Assembly (NCBI RefSeq): GCF_019042275.1
Contig: NZ_JAHQCW010000002.1
Span: forward strand, 156,588-220,587
Origin: Diplocloster agilis
Lineage (GTDB): Bacteria > Bacillota > Clostridia > Lachnospirales > Lachnospiraceae
Length of the DNA stretch: 64,000 nucleotides
Direction: 5' to 3'
Positions within the stretch are counted from its first letter, which is position 1. Every line of letters starts with the position of its first letter. Both the position numbers and the translations under genes were made by a program. Below are positions 26,404-36,388 of the stretch, piece by piece. Under the pieces are notes generated by a model. It was given only the letters and a program-made list of their open reading frames with translations, did not search any database and was not told where the DNA came from.

Positions 26404-27677
26404 AGGCTTACCACTCCCGCGTCGATCAGCTTCTGCAAGGACATCAGAATGCCGAATTTGGCATGGGGCCATGTAAGCCCTCCCTGGAAGTAGACCGCGT
26501 AAGGCGGCTTGATGGGCCCATCCGCGCTTAATTCGATGGAGGAGCCCGACACAAACGCGCCCGCGGCCATGATCACATCACTGTCATAACCGGGCATCGC
26601 CCAGGGTTCCGGCGTCACATGGCTGTCCACCGGCGCTGCGGCCTGTATCCCTTTGCAGAACGCGATCACGCCTTCCGGCTTTCCAAAGGTAACCGCCTGT
26701 ATAATATCATGCCGGCTCTCCCGTGCATTGGGCACCACAGAGAATCCAAGCGCCTCGTAGACATTGGCGGCAAAAACAGCCCCCTTTAACGCGCTGGCTG
26801 TGACTGTGGGAGCCAGAAAGAAGCCTTGGTAAAAAGAATTCAGTATGCCAAGCGTCGCTCCGACTTCCTTGCCCAGCCCCGGTGAGGTCAGACGGTACGC
26901 ACAGTTTTCGATCAGCTCCTGCTTTCCTACAATATAGCCGCCGATAGGCGCCAGGCCGCCGCCGGGATTCTTAATCAGAGAACCCACGCACAGATCCGCT
27001 CCCACATCGGTGGGCTCTGTCGTCTCCACGAATTCCCCGTAGCAGTTGTCCACCATGCAGATTACGTCCGGCTTGATCCCTTTTACAAACCGGATCAGCT
27101 CGCCAATACGCTCCACCGATAACGTGGGCCTGGTCTGATAACCCTTGGATCTTTGAATAGTCACCAGCTTTGTCTTCTCATTTATGGCGCTGCGGATATT
27201 CTCATAGTCAAAGCCGCCGTCCTCCAAAAGATCCACCTGCCGGTACGTGATTCCATACTCCGCCAGGGAACCTTTGGAGGGCCGGATTCCAATGACCTCC
27301 TCTAACGTATCATAGGGTTTCCCAACCGGAGAGAACAACTCATCTCCCGGACGCAGGTTCGCCGCCAGCGCCACCGCCAGCGCATGGGTTCCGCAGGTCA
27401 GCTGCGGCCGCACCAGGGCGCTTTCCGTATGAAAAGCAGACGCGTATACTTCCTCCAGCGTATCCCGTCCCAGGTCGTTATATCCATACCCGCTGGTGGC
27501 GGCAAAGCACGCTTCGCTTACCCGGTGCCGCTGCATGGCCTTTATCACCTTCAGCTGGTTATATTCCGCATTTTTGTCGATCTGCACAAAACGTTCCGTC
27601 AGGGTCTCCTCTATCTTCTTCCCAAATTGATATACTTGCGGGCTGATGCCCAGCTCTTTATAGATTGCTTCTGTCAT
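26400..27677 (-). CDS. PLP-dependent methionine gamma-lyase-family / aluminium resistance protein
   Basis: A fold-type I PLP enzyme of the COG4100 family, annotated as cystathionine beta-lyase or aluminium resistance protein; the reaction is not settled. Residues near the PLP site are TSGYGYNDLGRDTLEEVYA, CGTHALAVAL, MVDNCYGEFVE and the C-terminal GGLTWPHAKFGILMSLQKLI. The 425 residues match the family. It starts inside the end of miaA (4 bp overlap) and ends inside the next flavoprotein gene, an arrangement often seen in Clostridia after miaA. Confidence 0.87.
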   Translation of the reverse strand: MTEAIYKELGISPQVYQFGKKIEETLTERFVQIDKNAEYNQLKVIKAMQRHRVSEACFAATSGYGYNDLGRDTLEEVYASAFHTESALVRPQLTCGTHALAVALAANLRPGDELFSPVGKPYDTLEEVIGIRPSKGSLAEYGITYRQVDLLEDGGFDYENIRSAINEKTKLVTIQRSKGYQTRPTLSVERIGELIRFVKGIKPDVICMVDNCYGEFVETTEPTDVGADLCVGSLIKNPGGGLAPIGGYIVGKQELIENCAYRLTSPGLGKEVGATLGILNSFYQGFFLAPTVTASALKGAVFAANVYEALGFSVVPNARESRHDIIQAVTFGKPEGVIAFCKGIQAAAPVDSHVTPEPWAMPGYDSDVIMAAGAFVSGSSIELSADGPIKPPYAVYFQGGLTWPHAKFGILMSLQKLIDAGVVSL

Positions 27678-28753
27678 TTTTCTTTTCCTTTGTTTCCCTT
27701 TCCTGAGTAGCCTATAGGGGACATGTCCATTTTGATTTGGGACATGTCCATTCCGGTTTGGGACATGTCCATTTTGGTTTGGGACATGTCCATTCCAGTC
27801 TGGGACATGTCCGTTTCAGTTTGGACATGTCCCAAATTAAGCATGAAGTCAAGAATTCTGTCTTCATCGTAGTCAAAATCCGGTTTATTAACCCAGATCA
27901 CGTCCCGCTCCCTTTTGAACCAGGTAAGCTGACGCTTTGCAAAATGCCGGGTATCCCGTTTGAGAATATAGACCGCGTCTTCAAGCGTGCATTCTCCGTC
28001 GAGGAAGGCCAGAATTTCCTTGTAGCCCAGGCCCTGCATGGAAACCATGTCTTTCGTGCAGCCCATGGCTTTCAGGGCGCGGACCTCGTCCACCAATCCA
28101 TCCGCCAGCATCTCATCCACCCTGGAATCAATCTGCCGATAGAGTTTCGCCCGGTCATCATTCAGCACAAAATAGGAAAACCGGTAAGGGGACTCCTTCT
28201 GCCTTTCCGCCTGATTGTGAGCGGATATGGGCTGTCCTGTCTGCCGGTAGTATTCAAGCGCCCGGATAACGCGCTTTATATTATTTTCATGAATGATACC
28301 AGCCGATTCCGGATCTACTTCGGCCAACTGCCTGTGCAGATACGACGCCCCTTTTTCCTGGGCCAGCGCTTCTAATTCCTCCCGCACAGACGGATCTTCT
28401 CCGTTTTCGGTAAAATCAATATCATATAAAACAGCCTGGATATAAAATCCGGTACCTCCGGTAAGGATCGGTATCTTCCCCCTGTCATAGATCTGTTCCA
28501 TAGCTTCCCTGGCCAGCTCTTTGAATTTTACCACATGAAATTCTTCAAAGGGGGACAAGACATCGATCAGATGATGAGGCACTCCCTGCATTTCTTCCAC
28601 TCGTATTTTTGCGGAACCGATGTCCATATGCCGGTATACCTGCATGGAATCCGCAGATATGATCTCTCCGCCGACCGCCTTGGCCAGACGTATGGATAAA
28701 CGGGTTTTCCCCACCGCGGTCGGACCAGTCAGAATTATGAGCGGCCGCTTCAT
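27674..28753 (-). CDS. miaA: tRNA dimethylallyltransferase with repetitive C-terminal extension
   Basis: Adds a dimethylallyl group to A37 of tRNAs reading UNN codons. The P-loop GPTAVGKTRLS is at residues 7-17, followed by SADSMQVYRHMDIGSAK, LIDVLSPFEEF, ILTGGTGFYIQ and KRDTRHFAKRQLTWFKRE. The conserved enzyme ends near residue 305. The last 50 residues are a repeat of MDMSQT(K/G) units encoded by tandem 21 bp repeats, absent from ordinary MiaA. The extension remains in frame and reaches the next gene's start. It belongs to a mutS-mutL-miaA order common in bacteria. Confidence 0.94.
   Translation of the reverse strand: MKRPLIILTGPTAVGKTRLSIRLAKAVGGEIISADSMQVYRHMDIGSAKIRVEEMQGVPHHLIDVLSPFEEFHVVKFKELAREAMEQIYDRGKIPILTGGTGFYIQAVLYDIDFTENGEDPSVREELEALAQEKGASYLHRQLAEVDPESAGIIHENNIKRVIRALEYYRQTGQPISAHNQAERQKESPYRFSYFVLNDDRAKLYRQIDSRVDEMLADGLVDEVRALKAMGCTKDMVSMQGLGYKEILAFLDGECTLEDAVYILKRDTRHFAKRQLTWFKRERDVIWVNKPDFDYDEDRILDFMLNLGHVQTETDMSQTGMDMSQTKMDMSQTGMDMSQIKMDMSPIGYSGKGNKGKEK
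27719..27832. repeat. Tandem GGACATGTCC palindrome repeats
   Basis: Six copies of the perfect 10 bp palindrome GGACATGTCC start at 27719, 27740, 27761, 27782, 27803 and 27823. The intervals are 21 bp except for the last, which is 20. The intervening 10-11 bp vary slightly (ATTTTGGTTTG or ATTCCGGTTTG types). The array forms the 3' end of miaA. Regular helical-turn spacing could present a protein-binding array. Confidence 0.92.
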
Positions 28754-28798
28754 GCTGTCACCTTCTGTCTTAATATTCTTTGTTTCATCATTTTTGCC

Positions 28799-31120
28799 TC
28801 AGACAATTCTCTTAAATTTCTTTTCCAGCTCATATTTGGACATGGAAATAATCGTCGGCCTTCCATGCGGGCAGTTATAAGGATTCTCAAGCTCCAGGAG
28901 CTCGTCAATCAATGCTTTGGCCTCCGCCTCGGATAAAACCTGTTTTCCTTTTACCGCGGCTTTGCATGACATGGACGCGATCTTTTGGTTGATCATATCG
29001 GCTTCCATCGTGATATGAAAATCCGCCAGTCCGTCGATCAGCTCCACCAGCAGGTCTTTGTGCGCGATGCCGAACAGGTTGTCCGGAACCGCCCTGACGG
29101 AGTATTCATTGCCGCCGAAGGGTTCGATCTCAAATCCGATCTGTGTGAAATAGTCCTGGTACCGCTTCAGCAGCTCTGCTTCCTGCATCGTAAGCGTCAG
29201 AATGATCGGCGGGCTTAACAGCTGGGATGTAAACTCCCTGGAAGCAAGGCTTTTCATAGTTCTCTCATACAATACCTTCTCATGGGCCGCATGCTGGTCA
29301 ATGATATACAGATGATCCTTAAACTGTACCAGCCAATAGGTCTCAAACAGCTGGCCAATGATCCGGTGCTCCATCCTGGAGTCCTTATCCAGCAGGCGGT
29401 GTTCGAATAATTCCAATTGTTCCGCTGCCGCAGCACTTTCAGCAATCGCATCCGCTCCACTCTTATCCTCTGCGCTTACCGTTTCTTCCCGGCCCTTCGC
29501 ATCCGTCCGTCCATAATCACTTTCCTCCCGGATAAATCCCGGACCGGCATCCGGTGTTTCCTTTTCAGCCTGGCCATCCCCGTATAAATCGCTCGGCTGG
29601 GGTCCTTCTGCCGGAATATCCCCGTTGCCTGCTCCCGGATCATTGATCTGCTGAACCGGCCGTATCTGTTCATAGAGCCGCTGCGTCTCCATCTGCGCCT
29701 CATGATTCGCCAGCACGCGCCTGCGCATTTCCTCCATAAAGTATTCCAGATTCTTCTGGCCTGCGCCGCCATTCACAGCCTCCGGCTGGGGCTGCCGCCC
29801 ATTATCTAAAGGATTGCCCTGTCTTTGCCCTTCATATTCCGACCCGGATAAGTTTTTCGCATCCGGCGCATTCGGCGCATCCGTTGCTTCCGCTGCCGTT
29901 ACCCCGGGGGCGCCGCCCCTCCTGGTCAGCCGCAGATCCAGCCTCTCAAACCCCATTTGATTAACGGCAGCCGTTTTACCCGGCATCTCTTTTCGCCCGG
30001 CTGCCGCTGCCCGTTCCTCCGCGATCAGCCCCCCTGTTGTCCGATCCTCTGCTGTCCGCCCCTCTACCGTCCGATCCTCCGCTGCCTTTTGTTCCGCTTT
30101 GCCAACATCCAGCGTCACCTCCGGTATCAGCTCCCTGCCGGCCAGCGCATCCTTAAGCGTCCGGACGATCAGCTGATACATCTCCTCCTGATTGGAAAAG
30201 CGCAGTTCCATCTTAGTCGGATGCACATTGACATCCAGCAGATCCCCTTCTATGGTAAAATGCAGGACGGTAAACGGATATTTGTGCTGCATCATAAAAG
30301 TTTTGTAAGCGTCCTCGATCGCCCTGGATATGATCTGGCTCTTAATATACCGCCCGTTGATATAATAATTTTCGTAATTCCGATTGCCTCTGGATATGAC
30401 CGGTTTGCCGATGAATCCCCGGATCTGCACGGCAGCGTCCCCGGCGTCGACCGCGATCAGTTCGGACGCGATCTCTCGGCCATATACACCGTAAATAATG
30501 TCCTTCAGGTTTGTATTTCCGGAAGTATGCAGACGCACCTGTCCATTATTAATAAATTTAAAAGAAATGTCCGGATGAGACATCGCCAATTTGATCAGCA
30601 GGTCGTTGATATAACCGGCCTCCGTCATGGCGGCTTTCAGAAACTTCTTCCGGGCCGGCGTATTATAGAAAAGATTTCTGACCAGAAATGTGGTCCCGTC
30701 GGGAGCTCCCACTTCCTCCAGACTGACTTCTTTTCCCCCTTCGATGATATAGCGAACTCCCGTGGCTTCCGAAGGAACCTTAGTCACCAGTTCCACCTGG
30801 GCAACCGCGGCAATACTGGATAAAGCCTCGCCCCGAAACCCCAGGGAATGAATCGTCATCAGATCCTCCACCGCCCGGATCTTGCTGGTGGAATGCCGAA
30901 GGAATGCCGTCGGCACCTGGTCTTTCCCGATACCGCTTCCATTATCTGTGATCCGGATGAAGCTTATGCCTCCCTCTTTGATCTCTACCGTTACCGAGCT
31001 GGCTCCCGCATCGATGGCATTCTCCGCCAGCTCCTTGACTACCGACGAAGGCCGCTCGATCACTTCGCCGGCCGCGATTTTGTCAATTGTATGTTGATCT
31101 AATACTTCTATTCTACCCAT
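28799..31120 (-). CDS. mutL: DNA mismatch repair protein MutL (endonuclease type)
   Basis: GHKL ATPase that couples MutS recognition to strand incision. ATP-binding motifs are in the N-terminal third (ELAENAIDAGAS, ITDNGSGIG, LGFRGEALSSI). The C-terminal domain carries the endonuclease metal motif DQHAAHEKVLYE near residue 605, plus SCKAAVK and CPHGRPT, so incision is probably intrinsic and MutH is not needed. A long linker (about 340-540) is low-complexity, including AEDRTVEGRTAEDRT repeats. The ATG at 31120 has GGAGG 7 bp upstream; a longer frame into mutS is rejected. Confidence 0.95.
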   Translation of the reverse strand: MGRIEVLDQHTIDKIAAGEVIERPSSVVKELAENAIDAGASSVTVEIKEGGISFIRITDNGSGIGKDQVPTAFLRHSTSKIRAVEDLMTIHSLGFRGEALSSIAAVAQVELVTKVPSEATGVRYIIEGGKEVSLEEVGAPDGTTFLVRNLFYNTPARKKFLKAAMTEAGYINDLLIKLAMSHPDISFKFINNGQVRLHTSGNTNLKDIIYGVYGREIASELIAVDAGDAAVQIRGFIGKPVISRGNRNYENYYINGRYIKSQIISRAIEDAYKTFMMQHKYPFTVLHFTIEGDLLDVNVHPTKMELRFSNQEEMYQLIVRTLKDALAGRELIPEVTLDVGKAEQKAAEDRTVEGRTAEDRTTGGLIAEERAAAAGRKEMPGKTAAVNQMGFERLDLRLTRRGGAPGVTAAEATDAPNAPDAKNLSGSEYEGQRQGNPLDNGRQPQPEAVNGGAGQKNLEYFMEEMRRRVLANHEAQMETQRLYEQIRPVQQINDPGAGNGDIPAEGPQPSDLYGDGQAEKETPDAGPGFIREESDYGRTDAKGREETVSAEDKSGADAIAESAAAAEQLELFEHRLLDKDSRMEHRIIGQLFETYWLVQFKDHLYIIDQHAAHEKVLYERTMKSLASREFTSQLLSPPIILTLTMQEAELLKRYQDYFTQIGFEIEPFGGNEYSVRAVPDNLFGIAHKDLLVELIDGLADFHITMEADMINQKIASMSCKAAVKGKQVLSEAEAKALIDELLELENPYNCPHGRPTIISMSKYELEKKFKRIV

Positions 31121-31146
31121 ATTTTCCTCCCGTGGCGCAAGACTTC

Positions 31147-33786
31147 CTACCACCGGTTTTTAATCTTGTTCTGCAGGCGGTAAATGGTATTTAACGCGTC
31201 GATGGGCGTCAGGGTGCTGATATCGATATCCCTCAATTCCAGGATAATGTCATCGTCCCGGACCGTATCAAACAAAGACATCTGTTCCACGTCCATCGAA
31301 TGAAGGGATTCCGAAATAAATCCGCCGGAACTGACGGCGATATCCCTGGCCTTCGCCGTAATATCGGCGTCGCTTAACTCCTCCACCAGTTCTTTTGCCC
31401 GTTCGATGACCAGATCCGGCACACCGGCAAGCTTGGCCACCTGGATTCCGTAACTCTTATCCGCGCCGCCTTTGACGATCTTGCGCAGGAATACGATGTC
31501 GTCGCCCTTTTCTTTTACCGCGATGCAGTAATTGTTCACATTGTTCAATTTTCCTTCCAGCTCCGTCAGCTCATGATAATGGGTGGCAAACAGCGTCTTT
31601 GCCCCCAGAAGCTTCGGATTGCTTATGTATTCCACCACGGCCCACGCAATGCTCAAGCCGTCGAACGTACTGGTTCCCCGGCCGATCTCATCCAGGATCA
31701 GAAGGCTGTCCGAGGTGGCGTTTCTTAAAATGTTGGCGACCTCTGTCATCTCCACCATGAACGTGCTCTGCCCGGACGCCAGATCATCGGACGCGCCGAC
31801 CCGGGTAAAGATCCGGTCCACGATCCCGATATTGGCGCTTTTGGCCGGCACAAAGCTGCCGATCTGGGCCATCAGCACGATCAGCGCCGCCTGCCGCATA
31901 TAGGTAGATTTCCCGGCCATATTCGGCCCTGTGATAATGGATATTCTCTTGTCCTTGTGATCCAGGTACGTATCGTTCGGAATGAACATATCGTTGGCAA
32001 TCATCCGCTCCACAACCGGATGCCTGCCGTCCTTGATATCAATGATCCCCTTCTGATTCACCTTCGGACGGACATAATGATTCCGTTCCGCCACCAGCGC
32101 TAAAGAGGCGAATACATCGATCTTCGCGACGGCCCGGGCCGTGGTCTGGATCCGCACGACTTCTTGTGCAATCCTGTCCCTTACCTGGCAGAACAGGTTA
32201 TATTCCAGCACCGTCAGCTTATCCTCCGCCCCCAGGATCATATCCTCCAGCTCTTTTAGTTCCGGGGTAATATAGCGCTCCGCATTTGCCATTGTCTGCT
32301 TTCGGACAAAATAATCCGGCACCATGTCTTTATAGGAATTCGTAACCTCCAGATAGTAGCCAAATACTTTGTTAAACTTTATCTTTAAATTTTTAATTCC
32401 GGACTTTTCCTTTTCCCTGGCTTCCAGGTCGGCCAGCCAGTTCTTCCCCTCGGTCTTGGCATGTCTTAGCTTGTCTACCTCTTCATTGTAGCCGTCCCGG
32501 ATTATCCCGCCCTCCCGGATCGTGATCGGAGGTTCCTCCTGGATCGATGATTTCACCAGATCGTACAGATCGCTCAGCTCATCAATTTCCTCGTAGATCT
32601 CCTGGAGCAGCGGCGCCTGCAGATTTTTCAGCAGGAACTTAATATGCGGCAGCATATACAGGGAACCGGCAAAGGCGTTTAAATCCCTGGGCCCGGCAGT
32701 TTTATAGCTGATCTTGCTGATCAGCCGTTCCAGGTCGTAGACCGGATTCAGGTACTCCCGGATCTCTTCCCTGGTAATCGCGTTTTGGTTCAGTTCTTCG
32801 ATGGCGGACAGCCTTTTTTCGATCTCTTTTCCATTGATTAAGGGCTGCTCTATATAACTGCGCAGCATGCGGGCTCCCATGGCTGTTTTCGTTTTGTCCA
32901 GCACCCACAGCAGCGACCCTTTCTTCTGTTTTTCCCGCATCGTTTCTACCAGCTCCAGATTTCTCCTGGTGGAACTGTCGATCACCATAAATTTCCCGGT
33001 GGCATAGGGGGTCAGGGTAGTCATATGCTGAAGCGTTGTCTTCTGCGTCTCATAGAGATACTGCAACATGGCCCCCGCGGCGATGACGCCGCAGTCATAG
33101 TCCTTTAATCCCAGCCCGTCCAGGCTTCCTACCCGGAAATGCTCCTTGAGCACCCGGATACATTTCTCATCGTCAAAATACCAGGCATCCTGGGAATATA
33201 TCGTGATGCCTAACCGGTTCTGCAGATCCTCAAGATCCATTCCGCTGACGTAAAATGAGTCGTTGCAGATAATCTCCGACGGCATATATTTATGGATCTC
33301 ATCGATCAGTTTCCGGTCCGTATCCAGTTCCGTCACCAGAAATTCTCCGGTGGTAATGTCGGATACCGAAACTCCGTATTTCTCATCCAGATAAACAATG
33401 CACATCAGATAATTATTCTTCGACTCATCCAAAGTCTGGGTATTAAAATTCGTTCCCGGCGTCACGATGCGGACTACTTCCCGTTTCACCAGGCCCTTGG
33501 CCATCTTAGGGTCCTCGACCTGCTCGCAGATCGCCACTTTGTATCCTTTTTTTACCAGTTTCGTCAGATACCCTTCCACCGCGTGGTAGGGTATCCCGCA
33601 CATGGGAGCCCGTTCCTCAAGGCCGCAGTCCTTCCCCGTCAGGGTGATCTCTAACTCCCTGGAAGCCGTCAGCGCGTCCTCAAAAAACATCTCATAAAAA
33701 TCACCCAATCTATAAAACAAAATACAATCCTGATACTCTTCCTTCGTCTTAACATACTGCTGCATCATCGGTGTTAATTCTGCCAT
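31147..33786 (-). CDS. mutS: DNA mismatch repair protein MutS
   Basis: Recognises mismatches and signals to MutL. The 879 residues include the mismatch-contact FYE (LGDFYEMFFEDA, about 28-39), the Walker A GPNMAGKSTYMRQ near residue 620, ILDEIGRGTSTFDG and TLFATHYHELTELE. Length and motif order are those of MutS1. A promoter lies just upstream, and mutL follows within 26 bp, so mutS-mutL-miaA and the following genes may be one transcription unit. Confidence 0.97.
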   Translation of the reverse strand: MAELTPMMQQYVKTKEEYQDCILFYRLGDFYEMFFEDALTASRELEITLTGKDCGLEERAPMCGIPYHAVEGYLTKLVKKGYKVAICEQVEDPKMAKGLVKREVVRIVTPGTNFNTQTLDESKNNYLMCIVYLDEKYGVSVSDITTGEFLVTELDTDRKLIDEIHKYMPSEIICNDSFYVSGMDLEDLQNRLGITIYSQDAWYFDDEKCIRVLKEHFRVGSLDGLGLKDYDCGVIAAGAMLQYLYETQKTTLQHMTTLTPYATGKFMVIDSSTRRNLELVETMREKQKKGSLLWVLDKTKTAMGARMLRSYIEQPLINGKEIEKRLSAIEELNQNAITREEIREYLNPVYDLERLISKISYKTAGPRDLNAFAGSLYMLPHIKFLLKNLQAPLLQEIYEEIDELSDLYDLVKSSIQEEPPITIREGGIIRDGYNEEVDKLRHAKTEGKNWLADLEAREKEKSGIKNLKIKFNKVFGYYLEVTNSYKDMVPDYFVRKQTMANAERYITPELKELEDMILGAEDKLTVLEYNLFCQVRDRIAQEVVRIQTTARAVAKIDVFASLALVAERNHYVRPKVNQKGIIDIKDGRHPVVERMIANDMFIPNDTYLDHKDKRISIITGPNMAGKSTYMRQAALIVLMAQIGSFVPAKSANIGIVDRIFTRVGASDDLASGQSTFMVEMTEVANILRNATSDSLLILDEIGRGTSTFDGLSIAWAVVEYISNPKLLGAKTLFATHYHELTELEGKLNNVNNYCIAVKEKGDDIVFLRKIVKGGADKSYGIQVAKLAGVPDLVIERAKELVEELSDADITAKARDIAVSSGGFISESLHSMDVEQMSLFDTVRDDDIILELRDIDISTLTPIDALNTIYRLQNKIKNRW

Positions 33787-33824
33787 CTGTGAAACCTTCC
33801 TTATCTTCGCGTATTATCCGTTTT

Positions 33825-33853
33825 ATTATAGCACCTGATTTACCGGAACACAA
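33825..33853 (-). promoter_or_regulatory. Promoter of mutS
   Basis: TTGTGT (33848-33853) and TATAAT (33825-33830) on the minus strand, 17 bp apart, about 40 bp before the mutS start. Confidence 0.7.
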
Positions 33854-33921
33854 CAACCTGATTTCAGGGAAAATCCCACCACTAGATGTTGGGTTACGCA
33901 AGGGATCGCCATACACAATTG

Positions 33922-33994
33922 AAAAACGGGATGATTCCGTGCCACAGGCGTCGGTGCCGCACCTGTGGCTTCCGGAGTCAATCCCGGTTTTTCC
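33922..33994 (-). terminator. Strong hairpin terminator after the GGDEF/EAL gene
   Basis: AACGGGAT pairs with ATCCCGGTT at the base and CCACAGG with CCTGTGG at the top of a long hairpin. On the minus strand it ends in a CGTTTTTC tract. It lies just past the stop at 34009. Confidence 0.8.
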
Positions 33995-34008
33995 TACAGC
34001 TTTATAGT

Positions 34009-36225
34009 TTAGAACAGATGATTTTGGGCCCATTGCTCAAACTCGGCAACGGGCAGGGGCTTTGCATACAGATACCCCTGGATCAGATCGCAGTGTAATT
34101 CTTTCAGGACATTTAGTTGTTCCTGGGTCTCGATTCCTTCCGCGACCGTTTTTATGTTCAGATTTTTGGTCAATTCCATGATACACGCCAGGATGTGCCG
34201 GCTTTTGGGATTCGTGATGTCCTGGGCAAATTTGCGGTCCAGCTTGATGGTGTCGATATCAAATTCTTTCAGTAATCCAAGAGACGAAAAACCGGTGCCG
34301 AAATCATCCAGGGAGCATAAAAATCCAAGTTGATGCATGGTCTTAATGTTATCCTTTACGATTTCGATTCTCTTGTCGTCGAAAAATACGGACTCCGTCA
34401 ATTCCAGCTCAATCATACCATCCGTTATCTGATGTTTTCGGGCAATATCGGACAGATGCGGCAGCAGTTCCGGATTCTTAAAATGCTGTCTAGACAGGTT
34501 GACCGAGATCGGGATAACCGGCTTATGATTGTCGATCCATCGCTCTATCAGGATGCAGACTTCCTCGAACATATAATTGTCCAGCCGGCAGATATTTCCG
34601 TTTTTTTCAAACAGAGGAATGAATTCGGAAGGGTAGATCATTCCCTGCTTCGGATGCTGCCAGCGGACCAGGGCTTCGGCCCCCAGCAGGCGGCTGCTGT
34701 ACGGACACACCTTGGGCTGAAGGTAAACCTTGAAATCATGATTTTGTATGGAAATATCGAACAAGTCATTCAGTTCATGTTCCCTTTGCAGCTTCCTGGT
34801 TATCTCGGAATCATAATAGACGACAGGCTGCTGCGCATGGTATCTTTGCTGAAAACAAGCCGTCTTTGCCCTGTCCTGGATCAGCGTAATCTCCATGGAC
34901 GGCTGGTCTACCAGGTAAGCTCCCTGAGAGATGGCCAAATAATAGGGTTCCTCCCTGTTTTGATTAAAGGAGTTCACATCCTCCAGTATCCGGTCCATCC
35001 TGGACTGGATACGGTTTCTGTCCGATTCTTTCAGGCAGAGGAAAAAGTTATCGGCCTCCCCGCGTGCGCACAGCTCGTCCTCCTTAAGATTTCTCTTTAA
35101 CACTTGTCCGATATAGCGCAGGGTAGCGTCCCCGGAAGGACTTCCGAAATTTTCATTGATTAGTTTAAAGTCTTTCATATTCAATGCTATTAATGTGTAA
35201 GTACCTGCGGGGGCCTTCTGCAGCATTTCCTTGCATCTAAGTTGAAAGGCCGCATTACTCATACCGCCGGTTACGGTATCTTCAAAGGCGATCAGCTCCA
35301 GCGTTTTTCTGTGGTTTCGGAACGTATTGGTTATGATCAGCAGGGACAACGCAAATACCATAATAATCCCTGCAGTGATCAGAAAGGTTCTGGTCACATA
35401 CCGGTCCGTATCCCCGGTGATCAGATCCGCCGGAACTAACGTCAGCAATACCCAGTCATAGGGTTCCAGATTATTATAGGAAAGAATCAGTTCGGAGCCG
35501 TTAAGAGCTGTGAAGGTAAACACCCCGTCCTGATGATTTCGCATATTGTCCCGCATCTGATATATGGACTGCAGTTCTCTTTGATGGGTTTTCGTTTCCT
35601 GGGTGAAAATATGATCCAGTCTTAAAAAGGGATCCAGATCCGTGGGCGAGATAATCACATTTCCCTCGCAGTCTGCAATGCAGGTCAGGCTTTTCCCGTC
35701 GAAGCTGTGAGGCTGGATTAATTTTTGCATATTGGATTTGCTTCGTATCCCGGACAGGGCCCCTATCACCTTCTCATCCATATAAAAAGGAACCGAATAA
35801 AGGATGTTCTGCCCGTCCAGAAAAGAAACTCCATTTTTACCGTTGAGAGCATCCTGTACTCCGGAAAACTCCTGCAGATTGTCTATGTGATCTCCGGTCG
35901 AATAGCTTTCTCCGGATCTGGAACTTATAATCAGGGAATCAAATTCCAGTAATCGGGCCTTCCAGTTTAAAAAGTTTTTTAAATCCTCCGCCCCCTGATA
36001 TTCATAAATTTTTCGCGCACTATCTTCCAGCGACTTCATATCCTGGGTGATTTTCTTCAATCTTGCCCCAATATCACTGGTCAATTGCAGGGATACATCT
36101 TCTACATAACTCTCCGTCTTACGGGAAATAATATAATTAAGTTCTGCCGCATTCCAGACCGTAATGACAGACATGGCCAGAATGACCACGGTCAGAGCTA
36201 TGACTGATATTTTTACTTTCTTCAT
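34009..36225 (-). CDS. Membrane sensor with degenerate GGDEF and intact EAL domain
   Basis: A 738-residue cyclic-di-GMP signalling protein. A membrane segment (about 6-25) and a second one (about 280-300) bracket an extracytoplasmic sensor region of Cache type. The GGDEF domain has RGEADNF near residue 387 in place of the catalytic motif, so synthesis is unlikely. The EAL domain keeps GAEALVRWQHP (about 513), DDFGTGFSSL and VAEGIETQEQL, so phosphodiesterase activity is expected. The start at 36225 has CAGGAG 6 bp upstream. It is monocistronic with its own terminator. Confidence 0.9.
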   Translation of the reverse strand: MKKVKISVIALTVVILAMSVITVWNAAELNYIISRKTESYVEDVSLQLTSDIGARLKKITQDMKSLEDSARKIYEYQGAEDLKNFLNWKARLLEFDSLIISSRSGESYSTGDHIDNLQEFSGVQDALNGKNGVSFLDGQNILYSVPFYMDEKVIGALSGIRSKSNMQKLIQPHSFDGKSLTCIADCEGNVIISPTDLDPFLRLDHIFTQETKTHQRELQSIYQMRDNMRNHQDGVFTFTALNGSELILSYNNLEPYDWVLLTLVPADLITGDTDRYVTRTFLITAGIIMVFALSLLIITNTFRNHRKTLELIAFEDTVTGGMSNAAFQLRCKEMLQKAPAGTYTLIALNMKDFKLINENFGSPSGDATLRYIGQVLKRNLKEDELCARGEADNFFLCLKESDRNRIQSRMDRILEDVNSFNQNREEPYYLAISQGAYLVDQPSMEITLIQDRAKTACFQQRYHAQQPVVYYDSEITRKLQREHELNDLFDISIQNHDFKVYLQPKVCPYSSRLLGAEALVRWQHPKQGMIYPSEFIPLFEKNGNICRLDNYMFEEVCILIERWIDNHKPVIPISVNLSRQHFKNPELLPHLSDIARKHQITDGMIELELTESVFFDDKRIEIVKDNIKTMHQLGFLCSLDDFGTGFSSLGLLKEFDIDTIKLDRKFAQDITNPKSRHILACIMELTKNLNIKTVAEGIETQEQLNVLKELHCDLIQGYLYAKPLPVAEFEQWAQNHLF

Positions 36226-36359
36226 AACTGCTCCTGTATAACTCCATTCTCCAATCATATTGATTTCTGGTTTTCGACAAATATTATTTTAGCAAAACAA
36301 AAACCGACAGACAAGATCATATCTGTGTACGTAAGCATATAGCTTGCTGCCATTTTTTA

Positions 36360-36368
36360 TGTTATATT
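36360..36368 (+). promoter_or_regulatory. Probable extended -10 promoter of the dual GntR gene
   Basis: TGTTATATT matches an extended -10 element (TG-N-TATAAT type), 20 bp before the ATG at 36389. A convincing -35 box is not seen. Confidence 0.4.
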
Positions 36369-36388
36369 AGAAAAATGGAGGGATTACC

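Noticed and set aside
27719-27832. Possible CRISPR array
   Set aside because: Repeats are only 10 bp cores with near-identical short spacers of 10-11 bp inside a coding frame, and no cas genes are near.
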